From the NCBI GenBank assembly GCA_017999915.1, contig JAGNKX010000009.1, forward strand, positions 62,001 to 126,000: DNA of 64,000 bases, written 5' to 3'. Positions 24,181 through 33,287 of this stretch are shown here, piece by piece. A program made the position numbers and the translations under genes. The DNA is from Spirochaetota bacterium. Lineage in GTDB: Bacteria > Spirochaetota > UBA4802 > UBA5550. Position 1 is the first letter of the stretch, and each line of letters begins with the position of its first letter. Under the pieces are notes generated by a model. The model did no database searches. It was given only the letters and a program-made list of their open reading frames with translations, and was not told where the DNA came from.

Positions 24181-26148
24181 ATGGCATCATCTAAAGAAAT
24201 TGAACAGAACCTCAATACAATCCAGAACTGGATACTGATATCCAACAAGAAAAACGTGCTCCGGGGCCTTGAAAAGCTCCTCGGCCGCGGGGAGAGCGTT
24301 ATCGATGTCCTGGACGGCCTGTACCGTGGGATAAAAATCTCCGGCGACAGGGACCTTGCCGGCGTCCTCCTGGCCACGGACCGCCGCATTCTCTTCGTCA
24401 CGAGCGAGCTTTCCAGCCCGCAGTACGAGGAGCTCTCCTTTGGCGACATCAGGGGGATCGCCTTCGAGCGAGCTTTCTCTTCCATCATCATAACCATGAA
24501 GCTCAAATCGACACAGGTCACCTTCAAGACCTTCGACAACAGGTCCGCCGTGACGAAATTCATAGACATCATCAACAGCAAAGGTGACGGAGCGATAACG
24601 CCCCGGGAGGACTCCACCCTGCGGATCCTTGACGAGATCAACAGCACCATGAAGACCCTGGAGGAAATGAACAGGAACATCATCAGCGGCGCCCCAACGG
24701 CCGGAGAGGCAGCCGGGGCGGAGATTGCCATCGACGATGCCAGCCTCGAATTTCTCTATAAAGAAGCGAAAAAGATAAACAGGACCATAGCGGAGCTCAT
24801 GGGCCAGGTTAACAACAAGGATTTCAAAGACGCCCTGGCAAACGACATCATACTGCTCTCATCCCTCTGCGGCATGCCCGATGGCGCGTTGTCACCGGCG
24901 GAGCTTATCTTCATTTCCCTGGTGCTGATGCCCCTTAACCCTGACGGATCGACCGCAACTGCCGCCCTTGCCGGTGAGATATTCTGGGGCGATTCCTTCC
25001 CGCCGGACCGTAAGGGCGACCTGATCAGCTACTGGAACAGCATCTCGGGATATATCAAGAAAACGAAGCCGGGCCTTGACCTGGAGGGCTACTCGTTGAA
25101 GACCATGAACCTCCTGGAGAACCTTGACCGGGAGACCGGGGCCAGGCACGCGGACCGCGCCGGCACCGCCCTCTACACCTTCGCCCAGTGCCTCATGAAG
25201 GCGGACGGCACGCTGTCGCCGGAGGAGGAAGAGCGGCTCAAGCAGATCCATAAGCTGATCTACCGTGGCACCGCCGTATCATCCACAGCGGTCGCTATCA
25301 AGGAGGCCGAAGAGGAAGAGACGTTGGAAAAGGTAATGGAAAAGATCAACGCCCTGGTCGGCATGGGCAAGATCAAGGAGCAGATAGCGACCCTGGTGAA
25401 CCTCATCAAGGTGCAGAAGGAGCGGGAGGAGCGGAAGCTCCCGGCGACGCCGCTGTCGCTTCACGCCGTGTTCTACGGCCCACCGGGGACCGGCAAGACC
25501 ACCATCGCCCGGCTCCTGGGCAAGGTGTACAAGAGCCTGGGGCTCCTCAAGCGCGGCCAGCTCGTGGAAACGGACCGCGCCGGCCTTGTCGCGGGCTACG
25601 TGGGACAGACCGCCATCAACGTGGACAACGTGGTGCAGAAGGCGCTGGACGGCGTCCTCTTCATCGACGAGGCCTATGCCCTGATCCCGGACGACATCGG
25701 CGGAAAGGACTTCGGCCAGGAGGCGGTGAACACGATACTCAAGAGGATGGAGGACTACCGCGAGAGACTGGTGGTGATCGTGGCGGGCTACACGGAGGAG
25801 ATGGACCGCTTCATCCTTTCGAACCCGGGCCTGAAGTCACGCTTCAGCCGCTATTTCTACTTCGACCATTACAAGCCAGAAGAGCTGATCAGGATCTTTG
25901 ACTCCTTCTGCAAGAACGCCGAGTTCAGGGTTCCCGATGAGGCCCGCTCCAGGGCCCTCGCCCTGTTCGCAACACTTTATGAAAAGCGCGACCGCACCTT
26001 CGGCAACGGCCGGGCCGTGCGCAACATATTCGAGCGCATCGTGGAGCGCCAGGCGAACCGCATCGCCGGCATCTCGCCCCTCACGGACGAGATCCTCTGC
26101 ACCATCGCGCCGGAGGACATCCCGGAGGAGAAGGACCTCATAGGATAA
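24181..26148 (+). CDS. PH-TerB-like-AAA+ ATPase (CbxX/SpoVK-type)
   Basis: This 655-residue protein has three parts. Residues of about 30-135 resemble a bacterial PH-like domain (RGIKISGDRDLAGVLLATDR, IITMKLKSTQVTF). About 215-365 are helical and TerB-like, with two acidic loop motifs: MPDGALSPAE and KADGTLSPEEEE. A CbxX/CfxQ AAA+ domain follows, with Walker A YGPPGTGKTT (about 432-441), Walker B VLFIDEAYAL (about 491-500), a sensor VVIVAGYTEEM and SRF-type arginine finger NPGLKSRFSRY. The C-terminal lid runs NGRAVRNIFERIVERQANRI. CbxX-type ATPases remodel partner proteins. The partner here is unknown. Confidence 0.8.
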   Translation: MASSKEIEQNLNTIQNWILISNKKNVLRGLEKLLGRGESVIDVLDGLYRGIKISGDRDLAGVLLATDRRILFVTSELSSPQYEELSFGDIRGIAFERAFSSIIITMKLKSTQVTFKTFDNRSAVTKFIDIINSKGDGAITPREDSTLRILDEINSTMKTLEEMNRNIISGAPTAGEAAGAEIAIDDASLEFLYKEAKKINRTIAELMGQVNNKDFKDALANDIILLSSLCGMPDGALSPAELIFISLVLMPLNPDGSTATAALAGEIFWGDSFPPDRKGDLISYWNSISGYIKKTKPGLDLEGYSLKTMNLLENLDRETGARHADRAGTALYTFAQCLMKADGTLSPEEEERLKQIHKLIYRGTAVSSTAVAIKEAEEEETLEKVMEKINALVGMGKIKEQIATLVNLIKVQKEREERKLPATPLSLHAVFYGPPGTGKTTIARLLGKVYKSLGLLKRGQLVETDRAGLVAGYVGQTAINVDNVVQKALDGVLFIDEAYALIPDDIGGKDFGQEAVNTILKRMEDYRERLVVIVAGYTEEMDRFILSNPGLKSRFSRYFYFDHYKPEELIRIFDSFCKNAEFRVPDEARSRALALFATLYEKRDRTFGNGRAVRNIFERIVERQANRIAGISPLTDEILCTIAPEDIPEEKDLIG

Positions 26149-26152
26149 TTCA

Positions 26153-26611
26153 ATGCGAAAAAAAGAATACGAAATCACAGACCTTGGGGAGATCGAAGCC
26201 ATTCTGATGAAGGCTGATGTCTGCCGACTGGCAATGACCGACGGCGCCGTCCCCTACATCGTTCCCCTCAACTTCGGATACCGCGACCGGGCTCTCTACT
26301 TCCATACGGGCCATGCGGGAAAAAAAATCGACATCTTGAAGAAGAACAACATCGTCTGTTTCGAGGTCGACATGGACGCCGAGCTCATCAGCGCCGATAC
26401 GGCCTGCGGCTACGGCATGAAATACCGGAGCGTCGTCGGCGCAGGCAGGGCGCAGTTTGTGGAGGACCGGGAGGGCAAGCGGGAAGCTCTCGATATCATC
26501 ATGGGTCATTACTCGGAGCGCAAAGGATGGGACTACCGGGAAAATTCCTTTGAGCGGACCTGTATCATCAAGGTGGCCATCGAGACAATGACCGGGCGAA
26601 AGGCGGGATAG
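26153..26611 (+). CDS. Pyridoxamine 5'-phosphate oxidase-like flavin-binding protein (NimA type)
   Basis: This 152-residue protein begins 4 bp after the AAA+ stop, so it is probably co-transcribed. It has the split-barrel pattern: ILMKADVCRLAMTDGAVPYIVPLNFGY, LYFHTGHAGKKIDILKKN and VCFEVDMD, followed by YRSVVGAGRAQFV. This matches NimA-like proteins, which bind FMN or a related flavin, some reducing 5-nitroimidazoles. In most genomes the natural substrate is unknown. Confidence 0.8.
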   Translation: MRKKEYEITDLGEIEAILMKADVCRLAMTDGAVPYIVPLNFGYRDRALYFHTGHAGKKIDILKKNNIVCFEVDMDAELISADTACGYGMKYRSVVGAGRAQFVEDREGKREALDIIMGHYSERKGWDYRENSFERTCIIKVAIETMTGRKAG

Positions 26612-26614
26612 CCG

Positions 26615-27481
26615 TCACTTGCGCCGTAGCTTCACCACCGGAGGATGGCCCGCGCCGCAGTCGAACTCGCCGAGATCTTTTAAAAACCTGATGACGGCCT
26701 TTTTGCCCGTTACCTGCATCGCCCCGATGACTTCGTCGGCGCCGGATGCCCCGCCCTTCACCAGCTCGATCCTCCCCCTGCCCTGCCTGAGATTAAAGGT
26801 AAGCCTGTCGCACAGGTGGGCCTGGCCGTAAACCGAGTTCCACGTCCCCTTCAATTCGCCGTTCTCGCCCAGTGAGACCGCCAGGTCAGCCGATACCCCT
26901 GCGGTTTCCGACATGTAGGAGCCCGCGCAGGTCACCAGGGTGTTGATCATGGCCCTGACCTGTGTCGCGTTCGAGCATTGATCGCTGAAATAATTCTCCA
27001 CCTTCGTAAGGGCTGCGAAAGAGGTCCCGTTCCAGTCCATGACAGCGACGACTGTCAGGGGGTATCCCTCCGGTCCCTTGCGGTATCCGCTGACGAGGAT
27101 GAGGACCTCCTTCTGTCCATCGGAGTCCACGTCGGCGAAGAGGATCGGACCCGCGCCCCTGTTGTCCACGGTGAGATTGTCGAACTGGCGGATATCGGGA
27201 AGCTGTACAACCCGGCGAGGACCGCCCTTCTGCGGGACGAGGGCAAGGCCCGAGTAACGGCACTCGGAGCATTCCTCTTCCCGGTATATCACGATGGCGC
27301 CGCCCACGGTGGGACCGAAATCACCCTGCGACACGCACGCAGTCTCCTGGCCGGCAGGGAGGCTGCGCCGGACTTCCTCATCCAGGCGCTGACGCATATC
27401 GGCCGCGATTGCCGGGGCGATAACGATGGCCATCTGCAGGCCCATCAGTATCATTTTTAATTTGGCCGGCGATATACGCAT
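26615..27481 (-). CDS. Secreted protein with FG-GAP-like calcium-site repeat, unknown function
   Basis: This 288-residue protein is read from MRISPAKLKMIL, which gives a signal peptide ending AIAA. The mature region contains ILFADVDSDGQKEVLILVSG, a DxDxDG motif like integrin FG-GAP or VCBS repeats that bind Ca2+. Eight or so Cys residues (for example EEECSECRYSG) suggest disulfides and a periplasmic or surface location. It is convergent with the NimA-like gene (3 bp between stops). Confidence 0.6.
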   Translation of the reverse strand: MRISPAKLKMILMGLQMAIVIAPAIAADMRQRLDEEVRRSLPAGQETACVSQGDFGPTVGGAIVIYREEECSECRYSGLALVPQKGGPRRVVQLPDIRQFDNLTVDNRGAGPILFADVDSDGQKEVLILVSGYRKGPEGYPLTVVAVMDWNGTSFAALTKVENYFSDQCSNATQVRAMINTLVTCAGSYMSETAGVSADLAVSLGENGELKGTWNSVYGQAHLCDRLTFNLRQGRGRIELVKGGASGADEVIGAMQVTGKKAVIRFLKDLGEFDCGAGHPPVVKLRRK

Positions 27482-27508
27482 ATAATGGCTATCCCTCACT
27501 ATGGGATT

Positions 27509-28381
27509 TTATGAGTCAGCGGCATTACCGCCCTTTACCTTGAACACCATCTTGATGGACCTGATGATAAACAGCGTGGAAAAGATGAATATGAACATGG
27601 AAAAGAGAGCCAGCAGCAAGTCCGTCGTGGCAAGAACATCAAGCCATGATGAATCGGACCCGTGGCCGGTGACGCTCCGCCCCGCCTCATACATCTCCTG
27701 TCCCTTGAAGAGAAAGAACATGACCACGCCGAGCATCGATCCGGCAATACGCTCGATACGCGTAAGGATCCTGCTTGATTTCTCACCCATCTCGGGTCCC
27801 GCATCAGGGCCGCCGACGCGGAGGACACGGAAGGACCGCTTCACCCAGGCGATATCGGTAGCCATATCCCTGTTGGCCGCGATTTCCCGGACCAGTGTAT
27901 AGCTACCGGACAGGAAAAACATGATTCCCGCGACGCCGAAGTATGCAATGGCGAGAAAGATGATACCGCCGCCCCTGAAGTAGAATGACGCCATTACGAT
28001 GACGAAAGCGCCGAGAATGGTAAGGGCGCAGAGGGCGAAGCCCCCGCTGAAGGCCAATACGAGGCCGCCCATGGACGGCTTCATGTACTCCCTCATGTCC
28101 GCTTCCCGGGGACTCTTGAAAAGCGACACCATGAGGATTATAAAAGAAACAAACGGGACGGCGAAGAACAGGGGTATGATGATCCCGATGGCGGAGCCGA
28201 TATTCTCGATTATGCCGCCGTCGCTCCATAGAAGGCCAACGAGGGAAATGGCGCCCATCAGAAAGAGGGAAAAAACGGTAAGGACCAGACCGCCGACAAA
28301 ACCGTACAGGCCGATCTTGTAAAGACGGAGCTTCGACTCTATGGCTGAACCCGGCCCGGCGCTGTTCGAAAGCAAGGTCAT
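27509..28381 (-). CDS. Polytopic membrane protein, probable partner of the adenylate cyclase
   Basis: This 290-residue protein is read from MTLLSNSAGPGS, which has GGAGGA upstream. Six or seven membrane helices include GLYGFVGGLVLTVFSLFL, IGSAIGIIIPLFFAVPFVSFI and GGLVLAFSGGFALCALTI. No catalytic motif is seen. It begins 28 bp after the cyclase stop on the same strand, so the two are probably one operon. A role as a membrane sensor for the cyclase is inference. Confidence 0.6.
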   Translation of the reverse strand: MTLLSNSAGPGSAIESKLRLYKIGLYGFVGGLVLTVFSLFLMGAISLVGLLWSDGGIIENIGSAIGIIIPLFFAVPFVSFIILMVSLFKSPREADMREYMKPSMGGLVLAFSGGFALCALTILGAFVIVMASFYFRGGGIIFLAIAYFGVAGIMFFLSGSYTLVREIAANRDMATDIAWVKRSFRVLRVGGPDAGPEMGEKSSRILTRIERIAGSMLGVVMFFLFKGQEMYEAGRSVTGHGSDSSWLDVLATTDLLLALFSMFIFIFSTLFIIRSIKMVFKVKGGNAADS

Positions 28382-28409
28382 GGATCGTCCTCCGGTTGTT
28401 GTCGATGCC

Positions 28410-29039
28410 TTACAGGGTGTAGATGATCTTGTACGCCCCGTTGCTCCCCGGAGGCGCATCCGGAAGCTCTTCGAAGGAGATGCCCTTGCTCTGCCTGGCC
28501 CGCTGGTACACCGCGTCCGTCACAAGGATCTCCCACGCATCGGCCGTGTCCTCGCCGAGCTTGCTCGCGGCGTTCACTTCAGCGCCGAACACGTCGGTGT
28601 CGCCGATCCGGAGCATCTTCCCGTACCCGAGGCCCACGCAGAGAAGCACCTTTTCCTCATCGGACCTGTCCACGTTATAATCTTTGAGAGTGCGCTGCAT
28701 GGTGATGGAGCACTGGATCGCCTTGGCTACGTTGCGGAAAATAACCAGGAAGCTGTCCCCTTCCACCTTGAGCAATATGCCGTCATTGTTCTCGATGATG
28801 GGTATGAGGATCCGCTCCGATTCATGGATGGTCTGCAGAAAATGGATAATGCCGAACTTCGCCACGCCGCGGGAAAATCCCGAAAGGTCGGTGAACATGA
28901 CGCACCAGGTCTCGCCGAATAGGTCCCAGATCCGTTCATCGATCTTCTCCTTGTCGGAACCCGGCTTGAGCCGTTCCGCTATGAGCTTCTCAAGGCGGTC
29001 CTCGGAAGCGCTGCTGTTTATCGATCTCCTGTCTCCCAT
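28410..29039 (-). CDS. Class III adenylate/guanylate cyclase
   Basis: This 209-residue protein is read from MGDRRSINSS, with GAGGAG before it. The single cyclase homology domain contains both metal-binding Asp motifs: the first in CVMFTDLSGFSRG, the second in KVEGDSFLVIF. The dimer-interface region FGAEVNAASKLGED follows. It lacks a visible membrane or receiver domain, so it probably acts as a soluble homodimer making cAMP (or cGMP). The adjacent membrane protein gene is a likely partner. A cNMP-binding/GGDEF protein at 41748 could be one receiver of its product; this is inference. Confidence 0.85.
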   Translation of the reverse strand: MGDRRSINSSASEDRLEKLIAERLKPGSDKEKIDERIWDLFGETWCVMFTDLSGFSRGVAKFGIIHFLQTIHESERILIPIIENNDGILLKVEGDSFLVIFRNVAKAIQCSITMQRTLKDYNVDRSDEEKVLLCVGLGYGKMLRIGDTDVFGAEVNAASKLGEDTADAWEILVTDAVYQRARQSKGISFEELPDAPPGSNGAYKIIYTL

Positions 29040-29259
29040 GATATCTCCTCGATGATGTATCATTTCCCCCGGCGCAGGGGGATTTTTATTCACAGAAAAG
29101 ATACACCCCCTCCGATAGGGTGTCAATATTAATACCGGGACCATGAAAATATTCACAATAATGCTTTATAAACACAGTCTCTTATATTTCGGTTATGATA
29201 ATTATTTTTTCAGCCGATTAATTATGCATAGATCAAACAAATGAACAGAGGCACCGACC

Positions 29260-29574
29260 ATGAAAAAAATCATAATCACCATGCTATTTCTTGTAATCCT
29301 GCTGGGATTGGCTTCGCTTTCACGGGATACCCGCGAATACCATATAGGCAAACCGGCCTTCGCACTCTGCACCTCCGAAGGCATCAAAAACGATTGCTGC
29401 TTCAAGTTCTTCAAAGTCCTTGAGGGGGGCGTGGTCGTCGAGAACCTTAAGACCAGGGAAAAGAAGGCCATTGCAGAATTCAAGCGCTGCATGCGAGCCG
29501 ATACCGGGTGTTCAGTCGAGATGACGGAGCAGAAATCAAAGAGCACCCGGCAGGTCAGGACCCTCTGCGAATAG
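29260..29574 (+). CDS. Small secreted Cys-containing protein
   Basis: This 104-residue protein has GAGG 8 bp before ATG. A signal-anchor or signal peptide covers 1-20 (IIITMLFLVILLGLASL). The rest is small, basic and has six Cys, including NDCCFKFF, KRCMRADTGC and a Cys next to the end. No family is recognised. The 5' spacer of about 220 bp holds no other gene. Confidence 0.55.
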   Translation: MKKIIITMLFLVILLGLASLSRDTREYHIGKPAFALCTSEGIKNDCCFKFFKVLEGGVVVENLKTREKKAIAEFKRCMRADTGCSVEMTEQKSKSTRQVRTLCE

Positions 29575-29675
29575 GGCGGTCCCGCCCTCCATCCGAATCC
29601 GCGCAAAATTGTTATTGCAAATATTGCATACCGCTGCAGATTGTATTCCACCATGCATATCCGGGTATGTGAAAA

Positions 29676-30386
29676 ATGAAAGCGCCGACATTCGAAGAAA
29701 TCATCCGGCAGGACATAGAATCACTCCGCAGATGTCCAAACAGCCTTGACTGCGATGGCTGTCCCGACGACATCTGCGTCAAGGTCGTGTCCGTGGCCGA
29801 CTTTCCCTCCGATTACGGCCAATTCAGGATCATCGGCTTCGTCAACAACAAGGATGAAAAGGACCACTCCATCGTGCTGAAGGGCGATGTCGGCGACGGC
29901 GAGGACATCCTCACCCGGATCCATTCCTCGTGCCTGACCGGCGACGCCCTGGGCAGCCGCCGCTGCGACTGCGGGCCGCAGCTCCACGAGGCCCTGGAAA
30001 TGATAGAGAAGGAAGGACGCGGCATCCTCCTCTACCACATGGAGGAAGGACGCGGCATAGGGCTTATGAACAAGCTCCGGGCCTACGCGCTCCAGGACCA
30101 TGGCCTGGACACGGTCGACGCCAACACCATCCTCGGCTTCAAGCCGGACGAGCGGGACTACCGCATCCCCGCGGAAATGCTGAAAAAAATCGGCGTCGCC
30201 AGCGTGCGCCTCATGACCAACAGCCCGGACAAGGTCGAGCAGCTCGAGCGGTACGGCATCCGCGTCACGGAGCGGGTCCACCACGAGCTGGCGCCGGACC
30301 GCCACTCCCGGCGCTACATGGAAACCAAGAAGGAGCGTTTCGGCCATCTCCTGCGCCTGGACCACAGGGAGGATGAGCGGTACTGA
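29676..30386 (+). CDS. ribA: GTP cyclohydrolase II
   Basis: This 236-residue enzyme opens GTP in the first step of riboflavin synthesis. The zinc ligands are visible in HSSCLTGDALGSRRCDCG, and the active site in EGRGIGLMNKLRAYALQDHG. NSPDKVEQLERYGI near the C terminus binds the triphosphate. The length is a little above the usual 200 because of a Cys-rich N-terminal extension (RRCPNSLDCDGCPDDIC) that is not part of the core fold. It is monofunctional (no DHBP synthase part) and stands away from other rib genes. Confidence 0.92.
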   Translation: MKAPTFEEIIRQDIESLRRCPNSLDCDGCPDDICVKVVSVADFPSDYGQFRIIGFVNNKDEKDHSIVLKGDVGDGEDILTRIHSSCLTGDALGSRRCDCGPQLHEALEMIEKEGRGILLYHMEEGRGIGLMNKLRAYALQDHGLDTVDANTILGFKPDERDYRIPAEMLKKIGVASVRLMTNSPDKVEQLERYGIRVTERVHHELAPDRHSRRYMETKKERFGHLLRLDHREDERY

Positions 30387-30536
30387 CCGGCCCATAATTC
30401 AACAACTGTATTGACAAAAAAATATCCATAGGATAAACATGCTGCAACAATATAAAGAAATGCGGCGCGGCACCGAAGGCAGCGCGGATACGCGCAAACA
30501 GATAATCCGGAGTAATACAGACCACGAGGTACATTT

Positions 30537-30755
30537 ATGTTCGAAAAAACAAAGCTCATCATGACTCTTGTCTTCACATTGTGCTTCCTTTCATTCAGTT
30601 TTCTGGTTGGGAAATTCTACGAAAGAATCCATATCAGTCGCAGCGTCATGATCGGCGTCTGCGTCGTCATGACTGTGGCCTTGGCCGCGTCGTTCATCGC
30701 CGATATCATAGTATCAAAACGCACCAGAGAAGCGGAGCCCAGGGGCAAGGAATAA
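30537..30755 (+). CDS. Small two-helix membrane protein
   Basis: This 72-residue protein has GAGG upstream. There are two membrane helices (about 7-25 and 36-57) and a charged C-terminal tail (KRTREAEPRGKE). No family is recognised. Confidence 0.5.
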   Translation: MFEKTKLIMTLVFTLCFLSFSFLVGKFYERIHISRSVMIGVCVVMTVALAASFIADIIVSKRTREAEPRGKE

Positions 30756-30949
30756 TCACCGCCAAGGCCTATAGGGCAGGACCATGGAGTTGCAGCGTAT
30801 TAAAGGTCATGGTAACAGCAACAGATCTTCCCGATGATATCTTCATGGTCCGTGGTAACATTATTAAATCCAGGAAATCACAATTTATAGTTGAAAAAAA
30901 CCGGCGGATTGTTATTCTAAGCATAGATAATCGGTGATAGGGCAACAAT

Positions 30950-31474
30950 ATGAACATAGTGAAATATTTTCCAAAAACATCAATCACCATCGCCCTTACG
31001 ATCGTGACGTTATTCCTATCATGCGACACTTTCAAGGATACATCCGATTATAAAATCAATCTTTTTCTCATCTGTACGGGAAGCACAACGTCCACTCATA
31101 TTTTCAGCGCCACCGTGATACTGGACGACGATACGCCCATTGCCTTGAGCAATCTGTCGGGAACCATGGTCATCCCCGCCGGAAAAATCAAAACCGCGAC
31201 CATTACACTGACCCGGGCAGACAGTTCCGATTCACTGATGATCCTGGCCTACAAGGACAACAAGCTGGATGAAAAGGGATATTCGATCCTTCCGACGTGC
31301 ACCACGAGCAGCACCACAACCTACTGCTCTAATACCCTGGCATTTCAATATAAGGTAAGCGACGACAAATCGTCGAGCACCTCCGGCACGACCACGACAT
31401 CAACTTCAAGCTCGAGCTCCAGTACAAGCTCAAGCACCAGCTCCAGCTCATCATCAGGAAGCTCCTCCAAATAA
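30950..31474 (+). CDS. Lipoprotein with C-terminal Ser/Thr tract
   Basis: This 174-residue protein has AGGG upstream. A signal peptide ends in a lipobox-like FLSC (Cys about 25). A beta-rich domain follows (FSATVILDDDTPIALSNLSG). The last 35 residues are almost all Ser and Thr with some Gly. Such tails may act as flexible surface stalks or glycosylation substrates. No family is recognised. The tract is encoded by mixed codons, so it is not a simple nucleotide repeat. Confidence 0.55.
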   Translation: MNIVKYFPKTSITIALTIVTLFLSCDTFKDTSDYKINLFLICTGSTTSTHIFSATVILDDDTPIALSNLSGTMVIPAGKIKTATITLTRADSSDSLMILAYKDNKLDEKGYSILPTCTTSSTTTYCSNTLAFQYKVSDDKSSSTSGTTTTSTSSSSSSTSSSTSSSSSSGSSSK

Positions 31475-31490
31475 CTCCCCGAGGCCACCG

Positions 31491-31511
31491 ACCGCCGCTC
31501 ATCGCGGCGGT
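31491..31511 (+). terminator. Hairpin after the Ser/Thr lipoprotein gene
   Basis: ACCGCCGC/GCGGCGGT form an 8-bp stem with a 5-nt loop. No T tract follows, so activity is uncertain. Confidence 0.4.
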
Positions 31512-31575
31512 TATCATATAGAGATTGCTCATTTCAATACTATAGGCTTATTGAACCGACGGCACAAGGAGCATC

Positions 31576-32295
31576 ATGATGACATCCACACACCCATGGC
31601 AGTATGAAGAGATGAAGCACGTGGGCACCGATTACAATAGCGAGGCCGAAGTCGAGAACTATGACCGTCGCATGGCAACCATCCGCGACATACAATCGGA
31701 AATCCGTGAGATCATCTCATCCCTCGATCTTTCGGCGGACGCGGCCGTCATCGAGTTCGGCTCCGGCACCGGTGAATTCGCCGCCGCCGTATCGGAACAA
31801 TGCCGCCAGGTCTATGCCGTGGACATATCGCCCATCATGCTGGCCTACGCGGAGAAAAAGGCCCTTTCCCGGGGCCGGGGCAACATCCGCTTCGTCAATG
31901 CCGGTTTCCTGAATTACCTCCATGAGGGAGAGCACCTTGACGCCGTGGTCACCCAGCTGACCCTGCACCATCTTCCCGATTTCTGGAAGCAGATAGCCCT
32001 GATGAAGATGAACTCCCTCCTGAAACCCGGCGGAAGGCTTTATCTCCGTGATGTCGTGTTTTCTCTTAAGCTCGAAAAATACGAGGCATCCGTGAGCCAT
32101 GTCCTCGACAATTTCAAGAAAACTTCCGGTGACGACATGACGACGAAATTCTCGAATCACATCAAGAACGAGTATTCGACCTTCGACTGGATCATGGAAG
32201 AGATGCTTTATCGGGCGGGATTTGACATCGAGGACGCCCGGTACGGGGAAAACTTCATGGCGGTGTATATCTGCAAAAAAGCCCGCCGGGAATAG
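31576..32295 (+). CDS. SAM-dependent class I methyltransferase
   Basis: This 239-residue protein follows AAGGAGCATC. Motif I is VIEFGSGTGEFAAA; motif II is VYAVDISPIMLAYA; the later motif LKPGGRLYLRDVVF matches Methyltransf_11/25 families. The acceptor is unknown: a UbiE-like or small-molecule substrate is possible. It is a single gene. Confidence 0.8.
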   Translation: MMTSTHPWQYEEMKHVGTDYNSEAEVENYDRRMATIRDIQSEIREIISSLDLSADAAVIEFGSGTGEFAAAVSEQCRQVYAVDISPIMLAYAEKKALSRGRGNIRFVNAGFLNYLHEGEHLDAVVTQLTLHHLPDFWKQIALMKMNSLLKPGGRLYLRDVVFSLKLEKYEASVSHVLDNFKKTSGDDMTTKFSNHIKNEYSTFDWIMEEMLYRAGFDIEDARYGENFMAVYICKKARRE

Positions 32296-32336
32296 ACCGG
32301 CGGACTATCATTCCGGCGCGCGGCGCATTAATGCCG

Positions 32337-32365
32337 TTGACGCATTATCGTTGTTTGTATATATT
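32337..32365 (+). promoter_or_regulatory. Sigma70-type promoter of the ferritin-like gene
   Basis: TTGACG (32337-32342), a 17-bp spacer and TATATT (32360-32365) match the sigma70 consensus well. The start codon is 61 bp further on. Confidence 0.6.
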
Positions 32366-32425
32366 ATAAACGCCCGAAGATTACGGGCATGATCCGCTCC
32401 ATTCCATGATACGCGAGGCGCCGCC

Positions 32426-32887
32426 ATGACCAATGAATACATCAACTTTATCATCTTCCTTGAAAATACCCTGGCGACCTACTATCAGAAAATAAAGAAC
32501 CTGGCCCGCCTTGAAGGAGCCCGGGACGTCCTTGAATTCATGGAGGTCCACTCCTTTGAACACGCGAAGATCATTGAAGAAATAAAAGAAAAATTTCCTA
32601 AGCCGGTCATGAACGAAGCCATTATCTCAGACTTTCAGAATAATCTTCTCAATACCGTGTTCAAGAAGATTTCAGAGGAAAAAGACGCGGTCAAGGCTCT
32701 CGAAATGCTGGCGAATTCCGAGGAATCCCTCGGCAAATTGTACGAGAGCATGGCACGGCTTCTGAAAAAAATGGCCGATTACAACCTTATGATCGCGCAG
32801 AATATCGAAGAGATAGCCAGGCAGGAATACGGCCACCGCGATATCCTTCTCAAGGACAGGGATCGCCTCGCGAAAAAGAGAACATAG
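32426..32887 (+). CDS. Ferritin-like/rubrerythrin-type four-helix protein
   Basis: This 153-residue helical protein has GAGG upstream. It has four helices with Glu/His pairs at positions expected for a diiron site: FLENTLATYY, EVHSFEHAKII, EESLGKLYES and the last EEIARQEYGHRDIL. The pattern is like a rubrerythrin core without the rubredoxin domain. A role in iron storage or peroxide removal is likely but not proved; some ligands are unclear from sequence alone. Confidence 0.65.
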   Translation: MTNEYINFIIFLENTLATYYQKIKNLARLEGARDVLEFMEVHSFEHAKIIEEIKEKFPKPVMNEAIISDFQNNLLNTVFKKISEEKDAVKALEMLANSEESLGKLYESMARLLKKMADYNLMIAQNIEEIARQEYGHRDILLKDRDRLAKKRT

Positions 32888-33113
32888 CATTTTCCACTTC
32901 CATTTCACGGCTATTTTATGGATTGATTCTGTAATATTAAACAAATACCCGCCCACGTTTTTCCATAAAAAATTCAAAAAAATCACCGGAAAATTTGACG
33001 ATCGCCCGGTTTTTCTATAGATTATTTTGGTTGCGGTCAGAATAGGATTGGTTTGTATCCAACCTCCCCTGATGCCGAAAACCAGTCATGATTTATACGC
33101 GTCTATTCATTAT

Positions 33114-33140
33114 ATCCCCGCCACAGCGGGGATTTTTTTC
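33114..33140 (+). terminator. Intrinsic terminator
   Basis: The perfect 8-bp stem ATCCCCGC/GCGGGGAT is followed by TTTTTTT. It lies about 230 bp after the ferritin-like stop, so that transcript may have a long 3' end. Confidence 0.8.
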
Positions 33141-33183
33141 GCCTTGCGGGATCTTCTTTCTTCTCATAATGAGTTTTTTATAT

Positions 33184-33280
33184 GGATAGTTATCGTTCTT
33201 ATGAGATTATTATAGGTATTACTACCGATAACTATCGTTAAAAATCACTTGCAAGACAAATTTGCTCTGACCCTATCCCC
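33184..33280. repeat. Dispersed repeat pair and companion motif
   Basis: GGATAGTTATCG (33184-33195) and CCGATAACTATCG (33225-33237) face each other, followed by TGCTCTGACCCTATCCCC from 33263. The 32888-33324 spacer (437 bp) otherwise holds a terminator and the promoter of the next gene only. Confidence 0.7.
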
Positions 33281-33287
33281 ATTTTTC

